Shown piece after piece: positions 11,982 through 23,400 of a stretch of DNA of 64,000 nucleotides. The position numbers and the translations under genes were made by a program. The number at the start of each line of letters is the position of its first letter. The first letter of the stretch is position 1. Source of the stretch: Paulownia fortunei (taxonomy: Eukaryota > Streptophyta > Magnoliopsida > Lamiales > Paulowniaceae); the NCBI GenBank assembly GCA_019321725.1, contig CM033121.1, positions 3,782,001-3,846,000 on the forward strand. Direction: 5' to 3'. The notes below the pieces were generated by a model. It did no database searches. It was not told the DNA's origin and saw only the letters and a list, made by a program, of their open reading frames with translations.

Positions 11982-14900
11982 TTATGTAACAATAAGAAGG
12001 TTATTTTCATATCCATTATTCTTGACAATGGGGCGCAGTGGATCGATTTTCCATTTGCCATCAACAATAAACTTGATCTGCAAGAAATTATAGAAGTCTG
12101 CAGTGATGGTATCAATCATAAACATGGAAAAGTAGTCGAGACATGGGTGTCAACCTACCTCATATCTACCTGGATACAGCATTAAGCATACCGAAAATAT
12201 GCCTGTCCTTGATTTCTCCATCTTTCTCTGCAATTCAACAAATGCAAACACACTATCAATCAAGAGCCATAACTCAAGCACTGTTAACAAAAGTCATCTT
12301 TTTTGGCATCCACAAATTTCAGTACCACACTTTTTCGGTAATTAGTAGCTGAAACAAAATGTCTCTAGACTTTGCATAATATTGTAACTTGTACTATGTC
12401 TCGACAGCCCTTCGTACATCAATATGTCTCACTCTATACCTTACAACAAAATCCAATAACAAAGAAATAACAGTCGAATCACAAGAAGCAAAAAATGGCA
12501 TGAAAGGAATTGGTTTTCATCCAAGAGCCAAGACCAGGATTCCTAGCAAACCTAACTCACACACGTTATCTGATGGAATCCAACAATATTTGCTGAATAG
12601 TAATCTGGTTTAGGTCGGCAGTTATGCAGAGAGACCCAGATAGGTTTTCTGCCACTCTAGAAGCCACGTTCACATATTTTTCCCTCTCTCCCTCTTCAAC
12701 CATGTCCCACGCAACATATACATCTCTGTCTGCTTTTCATGAAGCAAAGGAGGAACTGTCAGGTACATTTTGAAACTAAAAACATGTCCCAGAGTATGCC
12801 CTAAATTGTTAAAAAAAAAAAATAATAATAATAATAATAGCAATAATAAAAATAATAATAATAATAGTAATAATATTAATTAAAAAAATTACAAAAGAAC
12901 AATATCCTAGTACTGAAAAAGCAAAACAGAGGATGGGTAAGTGCTGCACTGGAGCTTTTATTGTTGAACAGTAAAAAAGAAAAAGAAAAAACCAGAATAG
13001 AAATATTCAGAGAGCAAAGGCCAATAGTGTCACTTTAGTGACTGGACTACTCCAAAAGAACAGTGAAAACCTCCTTCCCATGCATGAAGTTGTCACATTG
13101 GTACAGGCAGCAGATCAGGGTGAGAGAGAGAAGTGGCAGCAGAGTGCGTGAAGTTGAACAGGAAGGTGCAACATCTCTGTTTTACTTATCTCTGGATTCT
13201 TGAATGTCCAATTGTTGTTTTTAGCCCTCACTGGTTGCATTCTAAAGCTTCTACTTTCAATTTCTGACAGTGGACAAATGGGGTTAAATGATCTCATTCT
13301 TAAAGTCGTGGCAAATCTCCCTAGGGAGTAATAGCATAAGAGCAAATAGAATCTAGTCAAAAAGTTTTGTGACTGTTTATGTACATCAGATATATAATCC
13401 TCCAAGTGCCTCGTTACAAATGAAAGTGTTTTGACATATATGCTCATTCAAGTTTAGTGTAGCATTTCTACTACATCTCATTTGATATCAAGTAGAGCGA
13501 GAAAAACCCAAAAGTTTCCTACAGCTAGTTCGGTTACAGTTTAAAACTCCTAATGCATCCCATGAGGGGCCAAACTGATTTCATGTGATGCAAGAAAGTA
13601 AACATACATACAACTATGACAGGAAGAATTGTGCTTATTGGACATACTAAAAGGAAACATGAGCTCCAGTGAACTTCCAACAGCGTAAGAAATATCTAAC
13701 CTGAGTTGTCCATCCATCAAAAGATCCTGCTAAGAGAACCTCTGAAGCTGAATTAGGCCACACTATGCAGGTGGTCCGAAGAAGTTGAAGAGCTTTACGG
13801 GCACCATCTATCCGCTTCTGCTTCACTTCAACTATCTTTTGCGCATCACTGAGAGGATACAGCAGTGACGTGAAGATTGATATTTAAAAGGAATTAGTCA
13901 ACCCCTAGATACCATCAAATCTATTAGACAACATACATTATTGCTAATGCCATTTTCCCCTCTACCACGGCCAGCTTGGCTCTTATGGATCTCAATCTCT
14001 CCTGAGCACTCATGAACTCATTCTCTTGGAACTCCCATGCATCAGAAAGTTTCTGCAAATCACTAGAGCTTCCAGTTACCTAGCAAAGAACACATTCAAT
14101 GGTGAACAAGAGTACCAAAAAAACATTTCTACATATATGTAAAAAGCTGTGCATTCTTCTTTCTGTAAAATTCAGGTTACAACTGATCAACATTTATCCT
14201 TATTCTTAACATTATTCCTTTATGATCAAATGTACGGAATACAAAATTTAACAAATTCACTTGAAATGAAGTTTTATTTTTCTTCTCCATAGATTATGGC
14301 ACATGCACTAATTCATAGGGGAGCACCACTGTAGGTAAAAATTAATGAGAAAAGCAAAAATTACAGAAACCAGGCTGTGCACCTCCTCTGAAATGCACTC
14401 CTCCCTTTTAGATCTCAAGGAATGAAGAGCTGTGTTAAGCTCACATTCAAGATGCTGAAGACGAGTTCGTATTTGATTGTGATTGATCTCTTTGTGTTTG
14501 TACCAAGCTTCAGCATATTCTTCAGTGCTTACAGTTATTCCATCACGATAACTTTCTTTATCAGTTTCCACTTGATTTTTGCTGAAAGAAATCTCAGCAG
14601 CTGCATATTTCAGAGAGCTTAAAACACTGATAACAGAAGTAGTGGAACTATAAAAGAACCTTTTCAAAGACTAGCAAAAAGCTAAGTACCTTCAAACTCT
14701 GTATGTTGGAACCCTGCTCGCTGATTGCTCCAAGTTCTCCAAGTTTCTGGTTCAATAGTTTGGCTAATCTTGCCACTGGAGGTATTCAATATGCCTTTGT
14801 GGTGGAAACCAGGTGTGAGTCTGCCGTTTTCTCCAAGGTTAGTCCTGGCTTTTACAATTTTAAAAGCACCAAATCCTAAGTTTCAGAATGCAATTATATG

Positions 14901-16195
14901 AACTTATGAACTAAATCAAGACAAATAGGTCATTATTCCCTGAATGGATAATCACATTTAGTTATATAGCTTATAGTTTCCCATTTTTCCTCTGGTATAG
15001 AAAAGCCATGTCAATCAAATCTTTATAGAGAACTTCGTTGGACTATCTGAATCAATGTAGTACATTCAGCGAAACAAACTTACCAACACCGAAAGAGGTA
15101 TCAAAATGCCTGTCATCTCCCTCATCTTTACTTTTGGCATGAGCTTCATATCCATTTTTCCCTAAATTGGTTCCGAAATCGTTATTCCTCTGCTTCTCCA
15201 ATCTTCTCAATATACCCTCAATCCCGGAAACTTCATCAGCACCAATTTCTCTAAGCCAGAAAAAAATTCTCAATAATTAATATTTCCCAGATAATTAGCT
15301 TCCATCAGGCCACAGTTATCACAGATAAGAATTTAAGATGATAACTGTTTACACAAGTAGCATTATGTTTTTGCCTGTGTAGACACCTAACACTTTATGG
15401 CTCGTTTAACATTGAGCCACCCAATAGATGATAGAGAGAAGTCCAGAACTCCGCAAGGAAACAGTAATTTTTTCTATGTTCTTCTTATATTCAAAAAATA
15501 ATAATAGAACAAAGAAAAAGGGCAAAATAGCCATAAATGAAGCACGTTATCTAGAAATTCTCAGAACGAAAAACTCACCGTGATATACCCAACGACGCTG
15601 AAGCAGCCAACTGCAGAGAATCCAAATTCCCATGATTCAAATTTACTTCAGAAGAAAAGCCATCTTCTTTGTCATCCCCAGAAAATGAATCATCGTATTG
15701 TTCTCTCAAAGAGGCACTCTCTTTACAACTCTCAACTCTCCTTTGAAACTCCCCAATATCAAAATTCATTGCTTCCTCAACATTATCTCCCACATTTTCT
15801 TCGTCCCAACCGAGCGAATACCACCCACCTCTGTTCTTTATAGCCCCCACCAAATCCATTCTTCCAGCTTTCATTAACTCTTCCTTCGTCGGAAACATCG
15901 TAGGTTTCTCAGATTTCGCCATGAAATCCATTATCTCCGCCTCCAATTCCAAGTCCCCTTCACTCTGCTTACACCAGCAACACCAATAATTATCAAGATT
16001 TCTCTCAAAATTCCACGCCTTCCTCACTTCTGTAAAACCGAAATAGCGACTCAAAATAGCAGCTTTCTTGAATTTTTTAACCCTTTTCTTATGATTATAC
16101 TCGAAAATCAAAGAAGGGATGAGAGGACTGTTCAAACGCGAGAAGGGGTGGTAGGACCTTGGAATGTGGGTTTGGGTGGTGATGAGTGAGAGCAT
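11982..16195 (-). CDS. PTST2/PTST3-like plastid protein with C-terminal CBM48 (starch granule initiation)
   Basis: Exons in transcript order: 16195-15579, 15250-15084, 14848-14690, 14600-14383, 14079-13937, 13848-13701, 12227-12159, 12077-11982. Total 1617 nt, 538 aa. The N-terminal ~55 residues are basic and Ser/Leu-rich, as in a plastid transit peptide. A conserved block at about 95-135 holds SEKPTMFPTKEEL, AGRMDLV and GGWYSLGWDEE, typical of PTST2/PTST3. PETWRTWSNQRAGF follows near residue 300. About 120 residues of charged helical, coiled-coil-like sequence come next (EYAEAWYKHKE, LRSIRAKLAVVEGKM). The CBM48/AMPK-glycogen-binding domain occupies about 460-538: IVWPNSASEVLLAGSFDGW, YPGRYE, IKFIVDGKWKIDPLRP, ENNLLIVT. 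In Arabidopsis these proteins deliver maltooligosaccharides to starch synthase 4 in chloroplasts. The exon 3 acceptor (AAAAG|CCAGG) was chosen by phase; a CAG 4 bp downstream gives a stop. I cannot decide between PTST2 and PTST3. Confidence 0.9.
12228..13700 (-). other. long intron 6 of the PTST-like gene
   Basis: This 1.47-kb intron splits the CBM48 domain between GSFDGWTTQ and RKMEKS. It contains an (AAT)n microsatellite at 12811-12890. A 110-codon minus-strand open frame at 13115-13447 has no recognisable domain. I see no inserted gene. Confidence 0.7.
12811..12890. repeat. poly-A plus (AAT)n microsatellite
   Basis: A 12-base A run is followed by imperfect AAT/AAC/AAG triplets. It lies inside intron 6 of the PTST-like gene. 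Confidence 0.9.
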
Positions 16196-17492
16196 CGTTC
16201 AGGCATTTCGTCGAACACTCGGTACTTCTAATTCTCTTCGAGAAAAAACGAAAAGCTCGAGAGGAAGAAACTAGGAGGAGGAGGAGGAGGAGGGAGCTGA
16301 GCAGTGAAGCAACGACCAATGTTGCACGGCAAAACGTGACCCGCATTTAATGAATTGTCTACTCTTGCTTAATTCTTGCTTTTTACCCTCGACAATGCGT
16401 TTTGTAATCAGTAAAGTGCATTTATGTATAATGTGTAGATTTGCATAATTAAATAATAAAAGCTCATTTTCTTTTTCATTAAAAAGTCCACATAACTAAA
16501 AAATGAGTTGAAGATTTAAAGTAGCATTTGGGCTCTGGCAACTTTAGGTTTGGTGGAAAGCATACTGGATTAAGTGGTACTTTATTATAATTTTGTGTTT
16601 TATTATTTATCACATATGAAATACATATATATATATATAGGTCGTCATATGTATTATTATCTTAAATATATATTTTTAAAAAATATTTTATATATGTATC
16701 GTAATAATATAGGATATAATATAAAATTATAATAAAAAATTTAAAATATATATATATATTTTTTTAATTTAGAACATAAACTTACTCTATCATCTTAAAA
16801 TAGTTATTATTACCTCTAAAAAGTCTAAAAGTATGTTATTCTCATTGGGGGGAAAATTTAATGAATTCGTAAATTATAAATAGATGTTTAAAAACCAAGT
16901 TTTGAAAAATCTAGTTGAAATTTGAGTGCAAATTAAATGAAGTTTTCAGATAGTTTAAAGAAAGTGGATTAATATTGAATATTAAAAACATGCTTAAGGC
17001 TGAACAAGATATTTTTACCATTCATCAAACTTAGTATTATGCATAAACTTAGGGAAAAAGTTATTCAAATATATATTGGCCACTTAAGAAGGAAAAAGTG
17101 CATCAATTATTACAAAGTTAATCCAATTTGAGTCAAAATAGGAGGAGAAGTAAAGCAAAAGCATAATAAATCATTCCACTTGACAAAAATAACGTTAATT
17201 TAATCAAAATCAGGGAAAACTTTAGCTTAAATCGAATTCGGTAATTTCAAACCAATCACAAAGCAAATAGATTTTACATTTATCATATAATTGTTTCACA
17301 CTATGATTAATCAATCACAAGATAAAGTATAAGTATGTACATGATTAGTTTTATTTTTTTTAAATATATTTATTGAGTTGGACCAAATTCTAAACTAAAT
17401 TAATTTTTGGCAAAAAAATAGTCATAACTCCTGAATGGAGGAGGGTCTTTCCCTTTGAATCCTGTCCAGTATTTTTTTTATTTTTTTTTTTG

Positions 17493-17531
17493 TGGGGGTT
17501 TGGGGGGGGGGGGGGGGGGGTGTTTGGGGGG
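17493..17531 (+). repeat. poly-G tract with G-quadruplex potential
   Basis: A run of about 19 G at 17502-17520 is flanked by GGGGGTTT on the left and TGTTTGGGGGG on the right. Together they give four or more G-runs separated by short T loops. It follows a T-rich run at 17472-17491. Confidence 0.8.
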
Positions 17532-19217
17532 AAATAGACACACAAAGAGACGTGCAAATGGATAGAATTTGGGTCAAGTTGAATTTTGAGTTGGAAACTT
17601 GGTGCTATTTTGTCTTTCCTTGGACATCATAGTTTTTGGGCAAGATAAGGGGATGTATGAAGATCAAGTCCATTTATTGTGACAATCTCTTTCTACCATT
17701 TTATGGTATTTTTTTTCAAATATCTTATTTCTAAAGAAATTTGACTCTATTTCATTTGATTTAGGGAAACTACAGATATATAAAGAATATACAATAAAAT
17801 TATTTTTTTATAAAATAAAAAATACATCTCATTATCTATCTCATTATTATTCGATTCTCAAAAACTTTTTAGGGAAATAGCTATACCATGTGAAATGTTT
17901 TTCACATACAGTATCTCCTATTGATATTAACTTTGAAAAACACATATTCTTTGCAAATTCTTTTATTATTTTTGACATATACCTTATTTAATATTTTTTA
18001 GCATCTATTCGTACGTATTTGTTTGTGCATCATATGTATGTATCGACGAAGTAGGGATGGGGAGGGATGGCGATAACCTATTCAAATCAAACTTTTTGTT
18101 CAAATTTTTGTTGTAGAATAAATTTCATGAAGTTTAAGATAGCCAATAAATAATACTCCATTTTTTTTTTAATATTCTAAGTTTTTTCGTCAATTTTATC
18201 ACAACCTTAGCAATATAATTTCTAAAAGAATATATTGAATCCACTCATACTACCATGCTATCTGATTTTGTACTTGTTATTACACAAATTAGCTACATAA
18301 AATAATAACTCTATAAGTATGTGTATTTATCTTTCTTATATGAGTTTATTATCTTATTATTCACTGTAATTTGTCTGTTATTGATGAGTATATAAATTAA
18401 TTATTAATTAATGTCTTAATATTATGATGAAATTATCAATTTTTTTCTTAAAAAAAATTACAACTCTATCATTTCAGTTTCAATCATTGAAACCTGCTAC
18501 CCTGACATTTACTACTTTACTTGAAGCTTTGTCTCTCTTATAATGTTTGAAAGAAGGCCAAAATTTTGACCAGATAGTCTCTGGGGCTTTCCAACGTCGC
18601 CCTTGGACCATGCTTCCCCTCCAAAAAAGGGCTTTATACCAGGCCCCTTCACATCCCCAACCAAAGACAAGTCCAAAGCTTCATAAGCCCAACTTAATAA
18701 ATTAGGCCTAAACTGTGTGGGCTATTTCAATTTTATTTGGGCTTTTAATCCAAATTGGGCCTTTGGATTGAATCTGAAACAAACAGCAAATATAATCATA
18801 AATGTCCATGCATTTATTGCACCTACCTATACCATACCCTGAAGGTCAGAATATGTTAATTGCTCATGAACTTAGGTTTTGGATATTATCTTGCACACCA
18901 GTCAAGACCAAACATTTAGGTCTGTTTGGCAAACCTTAACTTTCTGTTCCCCACTAGACCTGGATTGCTTTCCACTAAGCTTGGATTAAGACATGCTGAC
19001 CTAAAATATCTATATTTACCTGTTAATTATATATGCTGAATTAATGGAAATTTTCATGCTAGCTGAGCAGTCAAATGTGTTTACGATAACGTTATAAAAT
19101 AAAATATTGATGTCGGCATATGTAATTTATAGTTTGTAATTCCATTTGATAAATAGTGATAAATACTTGAATAGATGTAAGGCTTATTAATATAAATAAT
19201 AGGTTAAGTTTATAATT

Positions 19218-19245
19218 CACACGCGCGCGCGCACACATATATATA
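19218..19245. repeat. alternating purine-pyrimidine tract
   Basis: The tract passes from CACA through a (CG)n run to CACACA and then (TA)n. This is a classic Z-DNA-prone composition. Confidence 0.85.
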
Positions 19246-19259
19246 ATTATATTGATGGT

Positions 19260-19390
19260 ACTGTTTTCTACTTTTGTGTAGAAGGTTAAGAGTTTGATCC
19301 CAATATGTGTGAGTGAGTGTATTATGATACCATTTTCTACTTTTGTGTAGAAGGTTAAAAGTTTGATTCCAATATGTGTGAGTGAGTATA
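19260..19390. repeat. 69-bp tandem duplication
   Basis: The segment TTTTCTACTTTTGTGTAG...GTGTGAGTGAGTRTA occurs at 19264 and again at 19333 with only a few substitutions. Each copy contains GAGTTTGATCCC or AAGTTTGATTCC, loosely resembling a tRNA B box. No matching A box is upstream. Confidence 0.85.
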
Positions 19391-20040
19391 TTCCTGATAC
19401 ATATATATATATATATATATATTTTCCACTATTGTATATATTTTCTTATCTCTTTCAATTGTCCACAGTATACAACTTATACATTTTCAAAAACTACATT
19501 CGAAGGAAGTATAGTATTTGTAAATTACAAGAAATATGACAAGAAAGAAACTGTTGTTGAAGTCCAAATGTATAGTGTCATTGGCAAAATGGTAAAGGAC
19601 AAAATCATTCTGGTGACTCTTAAATGTGAAAGGGCCCTCTCCCATACGACAAGTACCACCATTCACCAACCACCCCACACCAAAAGGCCCATCTCTCTTT
19701 TGACATTGTCTTGGCATGTAATTCATGCTGAATGTTAACAAAATTAATTAATCACCTGTCGGAAAATTTTATTGCATGATAAAATGTGACTAATTAAATA
19801 ATAATTGAAACAAAATAATTTTTTAGATTATTTTTTTAAGAAAATAATATTATTGCATCAATTCTACATAGTTTAGCAACAAAAAAGATTATTATTTCTT
19901 ACGTAAGCATGGAATCAGCCCCATGCTACATTTGATATCTCTCTCCACAACTGTCTATCTATATATATGTACACATACATTACTCGTTTTTATTATAGCT
20001 ATACAGTAAAACCAGAGCTCATTATGTGTAATTACTAGTG

Positions 20041-20147
20041 TATATATATATATATATATATGCAAGCCAAGTGTGTGTGAGTGTGTGTGTGTGTGAGTAT
20101 ATTAAGAGAGAGAGGGGTGGGGGAGGGGAGAGAGAGAGAGAGAGAGG
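20041..20147. repeat. (TA)n, (GT)n, (GA)n microsatellite series in NPF promoter/5' UTR
   Basis: A (TA)n run at 20041-20061 is followed by a (GT)n run at 20071-20097 and a (GA)n run at 20105-20147. The NPF start codon is 38 bp further on. The GT and GA runs are complementary, in mirror order, to the TC and AC runs just after exon 1. Confidence 0.9.
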
Positions 20148-20184
20148 TGTTCAGTTCACAAGCAAACTATTACGCTAGGAGAAG

Positions 20185-20401
20185 ATGGAGCCATCACAGG
20201 AAAAGGAAACAAACTCTTCTTCTTCTTCTTCTTCTTCTTCTTGGCTTGTTTGCTGCACTAAGTTCCAATGCTTCCCCACCAATTCTTTTTCTTCCAAGTC
20301 GCCGCCGCCGCTGGCGTCGCCGGAAAATGGTTATGATGAAGCAAAGGCAGCCCAGAAGGAGAGAAAGCCTGGAGGATGGAAGTCCATGCCTTTTGTCTTG
20401 G

Positions 20402-20448
<47 letters not shown>

Positions 20449-23400
20449 ACACACACACACACTGAGAGGTGCATTTACACATAGTGACTGAGCCATGGCA
20501 CGTATGTTTACACATGTCAATAGACCGCCAAGCGTGCATGGACGTGTGTATATGTCGTGTTAATCTTTCATTTAAAGAGGATTGCAATTCTAGCTCACAC
20601 CAACTGTGATCATACCTGAGTAATAACAAAGTCATACTATAATTCTGCAAATTCACTTTGCAGATTCTTTTACAGAACTGAAACTATCCTTAACAATAAA
20701 TGAACTTCATAGTATTAATTCTCTCTCATCTGTTTCTGTCTTTTCCTTTATAATTATTAAATGATGGGGTATTAAAGTCAGCAATTTCTATTTCATTCAA
20801 ACATGGATGTCCTGCTTGAATTGATAATAGATTTTAGATGATTATTACAAAATTAAGAAATATTTATAGAGTTTATATGTGTGTGTGTGGTTTGGGGTTA
20901 AAAGTAAATTTATGCAGGGGGAATTATACCTCTCCGAACTGCATGTCACATCAATGTACTATAAGTAAGATGCTTTCTGAGTTACATATTAAGAAATACC
21001 CTTTAAAAAAACAAAAAAAACTGATTGCATAATATTAAATAATATATAAAATATCATAATTTGAAAATTTAGTAACATCAAAATTATCTAAGAATTAATA
21101 CGATAAGTTAGTCAAAGATTAAAGAATTTGATTTTAAAGAAGGAATTATTTTGGTAGCGAGAAGTCCCACCCTTTTGGGGAAATTTCAAAACCAAAATGA
21201 GAGCATTCATTATGGTAGATATATTGTTCATTTAAGGATAGAATTAATTAGAAATTTTATTTCAGAGGCGAAAAAAGACTTTTAACTTATTCTCAGACAC
21301 GACCAACATCATTAATTTGGCTGACAAAATTACCCCAAGACATCACATGTTGCATAGAGACCTAACTGTGGATGTATATGTTGACAAAAGAAAATGATGA
21401 ATTCGGCCTGAATTATCTTCTATTATATATGATTCCTTCTTACATATACAACTCACTGTGACAAATTCTTTGTCTTGACCCATCATCATAAAGCCTATTG
21501 CATTTGACGTCGTAATCAAATATACATGTGGATACCAGAACTAGATAAAAAATTATTTTGATTCAGTTTTCTCAAAATAAAAAATAAAAAAAAAAATTAA
21601 CAACCCTTTTCCTTTTTTTCCGCAGGGAATGAAACGTTTGAGAGGTTAGCCTCTATAGGGTTGCTAGCAAATTTCATGGTATTTTTGCTAACACAGTTTC
21701 ACATGGACCAAGTTTTGGCTTCAAATGTGCTTAGCATATGGTCAGGCGTCACAAATTTTAGTCCCTTGGTTGGTGCATTCATTTCAGACTCTTACTTGGG
21801 CAGATTCAGAACTATTGCTTACGCTACTTTTGCTTCTTTCTTGGTATGGCCCCTTCAATATTTAACTCCAAAGCTCGTATGGCTAAAGATATACTATTAT
21901 GGTCCTTGTTTCTTCATTTCTGTGCCTGTCTCTTTGTCGATACGATATTTAAATTGGACATAGGGATTTGATGCGTGCAATTGTATTGATTTTGTGTGCT
22001 TTCGGCATTTCGTAGGGATCCACAAGATCATTGATTTAGACGTGTGATGACGACCTAGAGGGTGTTTATGAACTAGTCAAGCTTTTTTAATGAAATATGA
22101 CCGTTGTTCTAGCTACAAGTTTATCGCATAATAAACTGATTTTCATCGAATCAGGACTTTAATTAAGCTACTTTAGGACATGAATGAATTATATACGATG
22201 ACTATTCTTGCTATAAGTTTATTATTGATTAAACTTCTTTTCTTTGGATTAGAACACTCGGGGCCTATTAATTCAAGAGGGTCATGTTCTTCAATTAGTT
22301 TATGAGCTCCGGACAGTTAGTTATTTATCGAATTTTAGATGGAGGTAAGTGTAAAAAATGTGAAATTTGATTTATTAAAAGCATTAAAAGATAATAGAAA
22401 TTAACTAGTCAAATTAGTGGAGATGGAGTGGAGGAATTGGTTGTTGAAAATGAAGCTCAAAATCTTGAAACTTATTATATACCTTTATTTAAGCATTTTT
22501 GTTAATTTGTTACAACAATCTAATAAGAACTAAGCAAAAGTTGACACGCTAACTACATTTCTTAGCTAGCTAATGAGCCAAATTATGTCCTTGGAAAAAT
22601 GGTCTCCAAGTCGTAATCATTTCTTAATTAACTTGTAATCATTTCATACTTAAGTGGGCCGATAATGAGCAGCCAAAGAAATTGTGATTTGATGTTTGAC
22701 AAAGATGAATAGACAGCGATTGTTTGAATGCTTTACAAAATCTTAGCACTAAATTAATTCTGGATGTAACATTGCTCGACTCCACTCATGTGCTAAGTCT
22801 CTTACATGAATTGTTTCAATAAAAACATGCAAATTTGATCGATAAAATGGAAAGGGTATTGTTTTTTGTGCTTCTTTCATATCCGACTCATTGAAATATA
22901 TACATTATAAGGGCACTCACAAGCAACAAACATACATACATGGACACAGACACATATACATTCGACATGTTAAGCCAAGTGTACATTCCCTTTTGTGCAA
23001 TTGGTACTGTCTATAGTTATTCCCAACTTGTTGCATTTAACTTATGCAGACATGGAGAATAATTCGGAACGGCACTCGAAAGAATATAATAGTTGCCCGT
23101 CCTTTTTAACCAATGGAGTTACCTCCAATAATTCATCAAATAATGGTGTCTGTATCTAAATCTTGAATTCCTATTCAATAATATAATTCAATTTCTTGAT
23201 CAACAGGGCATGCTGACAATGACCCTCATAGCATGGATTCCTCAGTTGCATCCCCCTCCATGCAATGTACAAGCCAATCAATGCATGGGTCCTAACAAAT
23301 CCCAGTTTGGAGTTTTGGCCATGGCCCTCGGATTTCTTTCTATTGGTGCTAGTGGCATTAGGCCATGCAGCATACCTTTTGGTGTAGATCAATTTGATGC

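Larger units (their letters stand above)
16196..20184. other. 4-kb divergent intergenic region, repeat-rich
   Basis: This region lies between the PTST-like start (-) and the NPF start (+). The first 150 bp hold a purine (AGG)n stretch near 16277-16295, probably PTST 5' UTR or promoter. The rest is AT-rich with no supported gene. It contains a poly-G tract at 17493-17531, a cluster of TGGGCY/RGCCCA motifs at 18575-18775, an alternating CG/CA/TA tract at 19218-19245 and a 69-bp tandem duplication at 19260-19390. Open frames at 19382-19738 overlap on both strands and look spurious. Confidence 0.5.

Noticed and set aside
13115..13447. 110-codon minus-strand frame as an extra PTST exon
   Set aside because: The flanking exons already join in frame through the CBM48 domain, and the frame has no similarity to the family.
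14844..14850. CAG|GACTAACC as the acceptor of PTST-like exon 3
   Set aside because: It puts the exon in a frame that meets a stop. The AG four bases upstream restores the conserved reading frame.
19280..19300. B-box-like GAGTTTGATCCC in the 69-bp repeat, considered as a SINE
   Set aside because: No A box upstream and no tRNA-like 5' end, unlike the element at 59430-59640.
20081..20656. Several long overlapping frames on both strands over NPF exon 1
   Set aside because: They arise from the TC/GA and GT/AC microsatellites, which are open in most frames. Only the 20185 frame continues into NPF exon 2.
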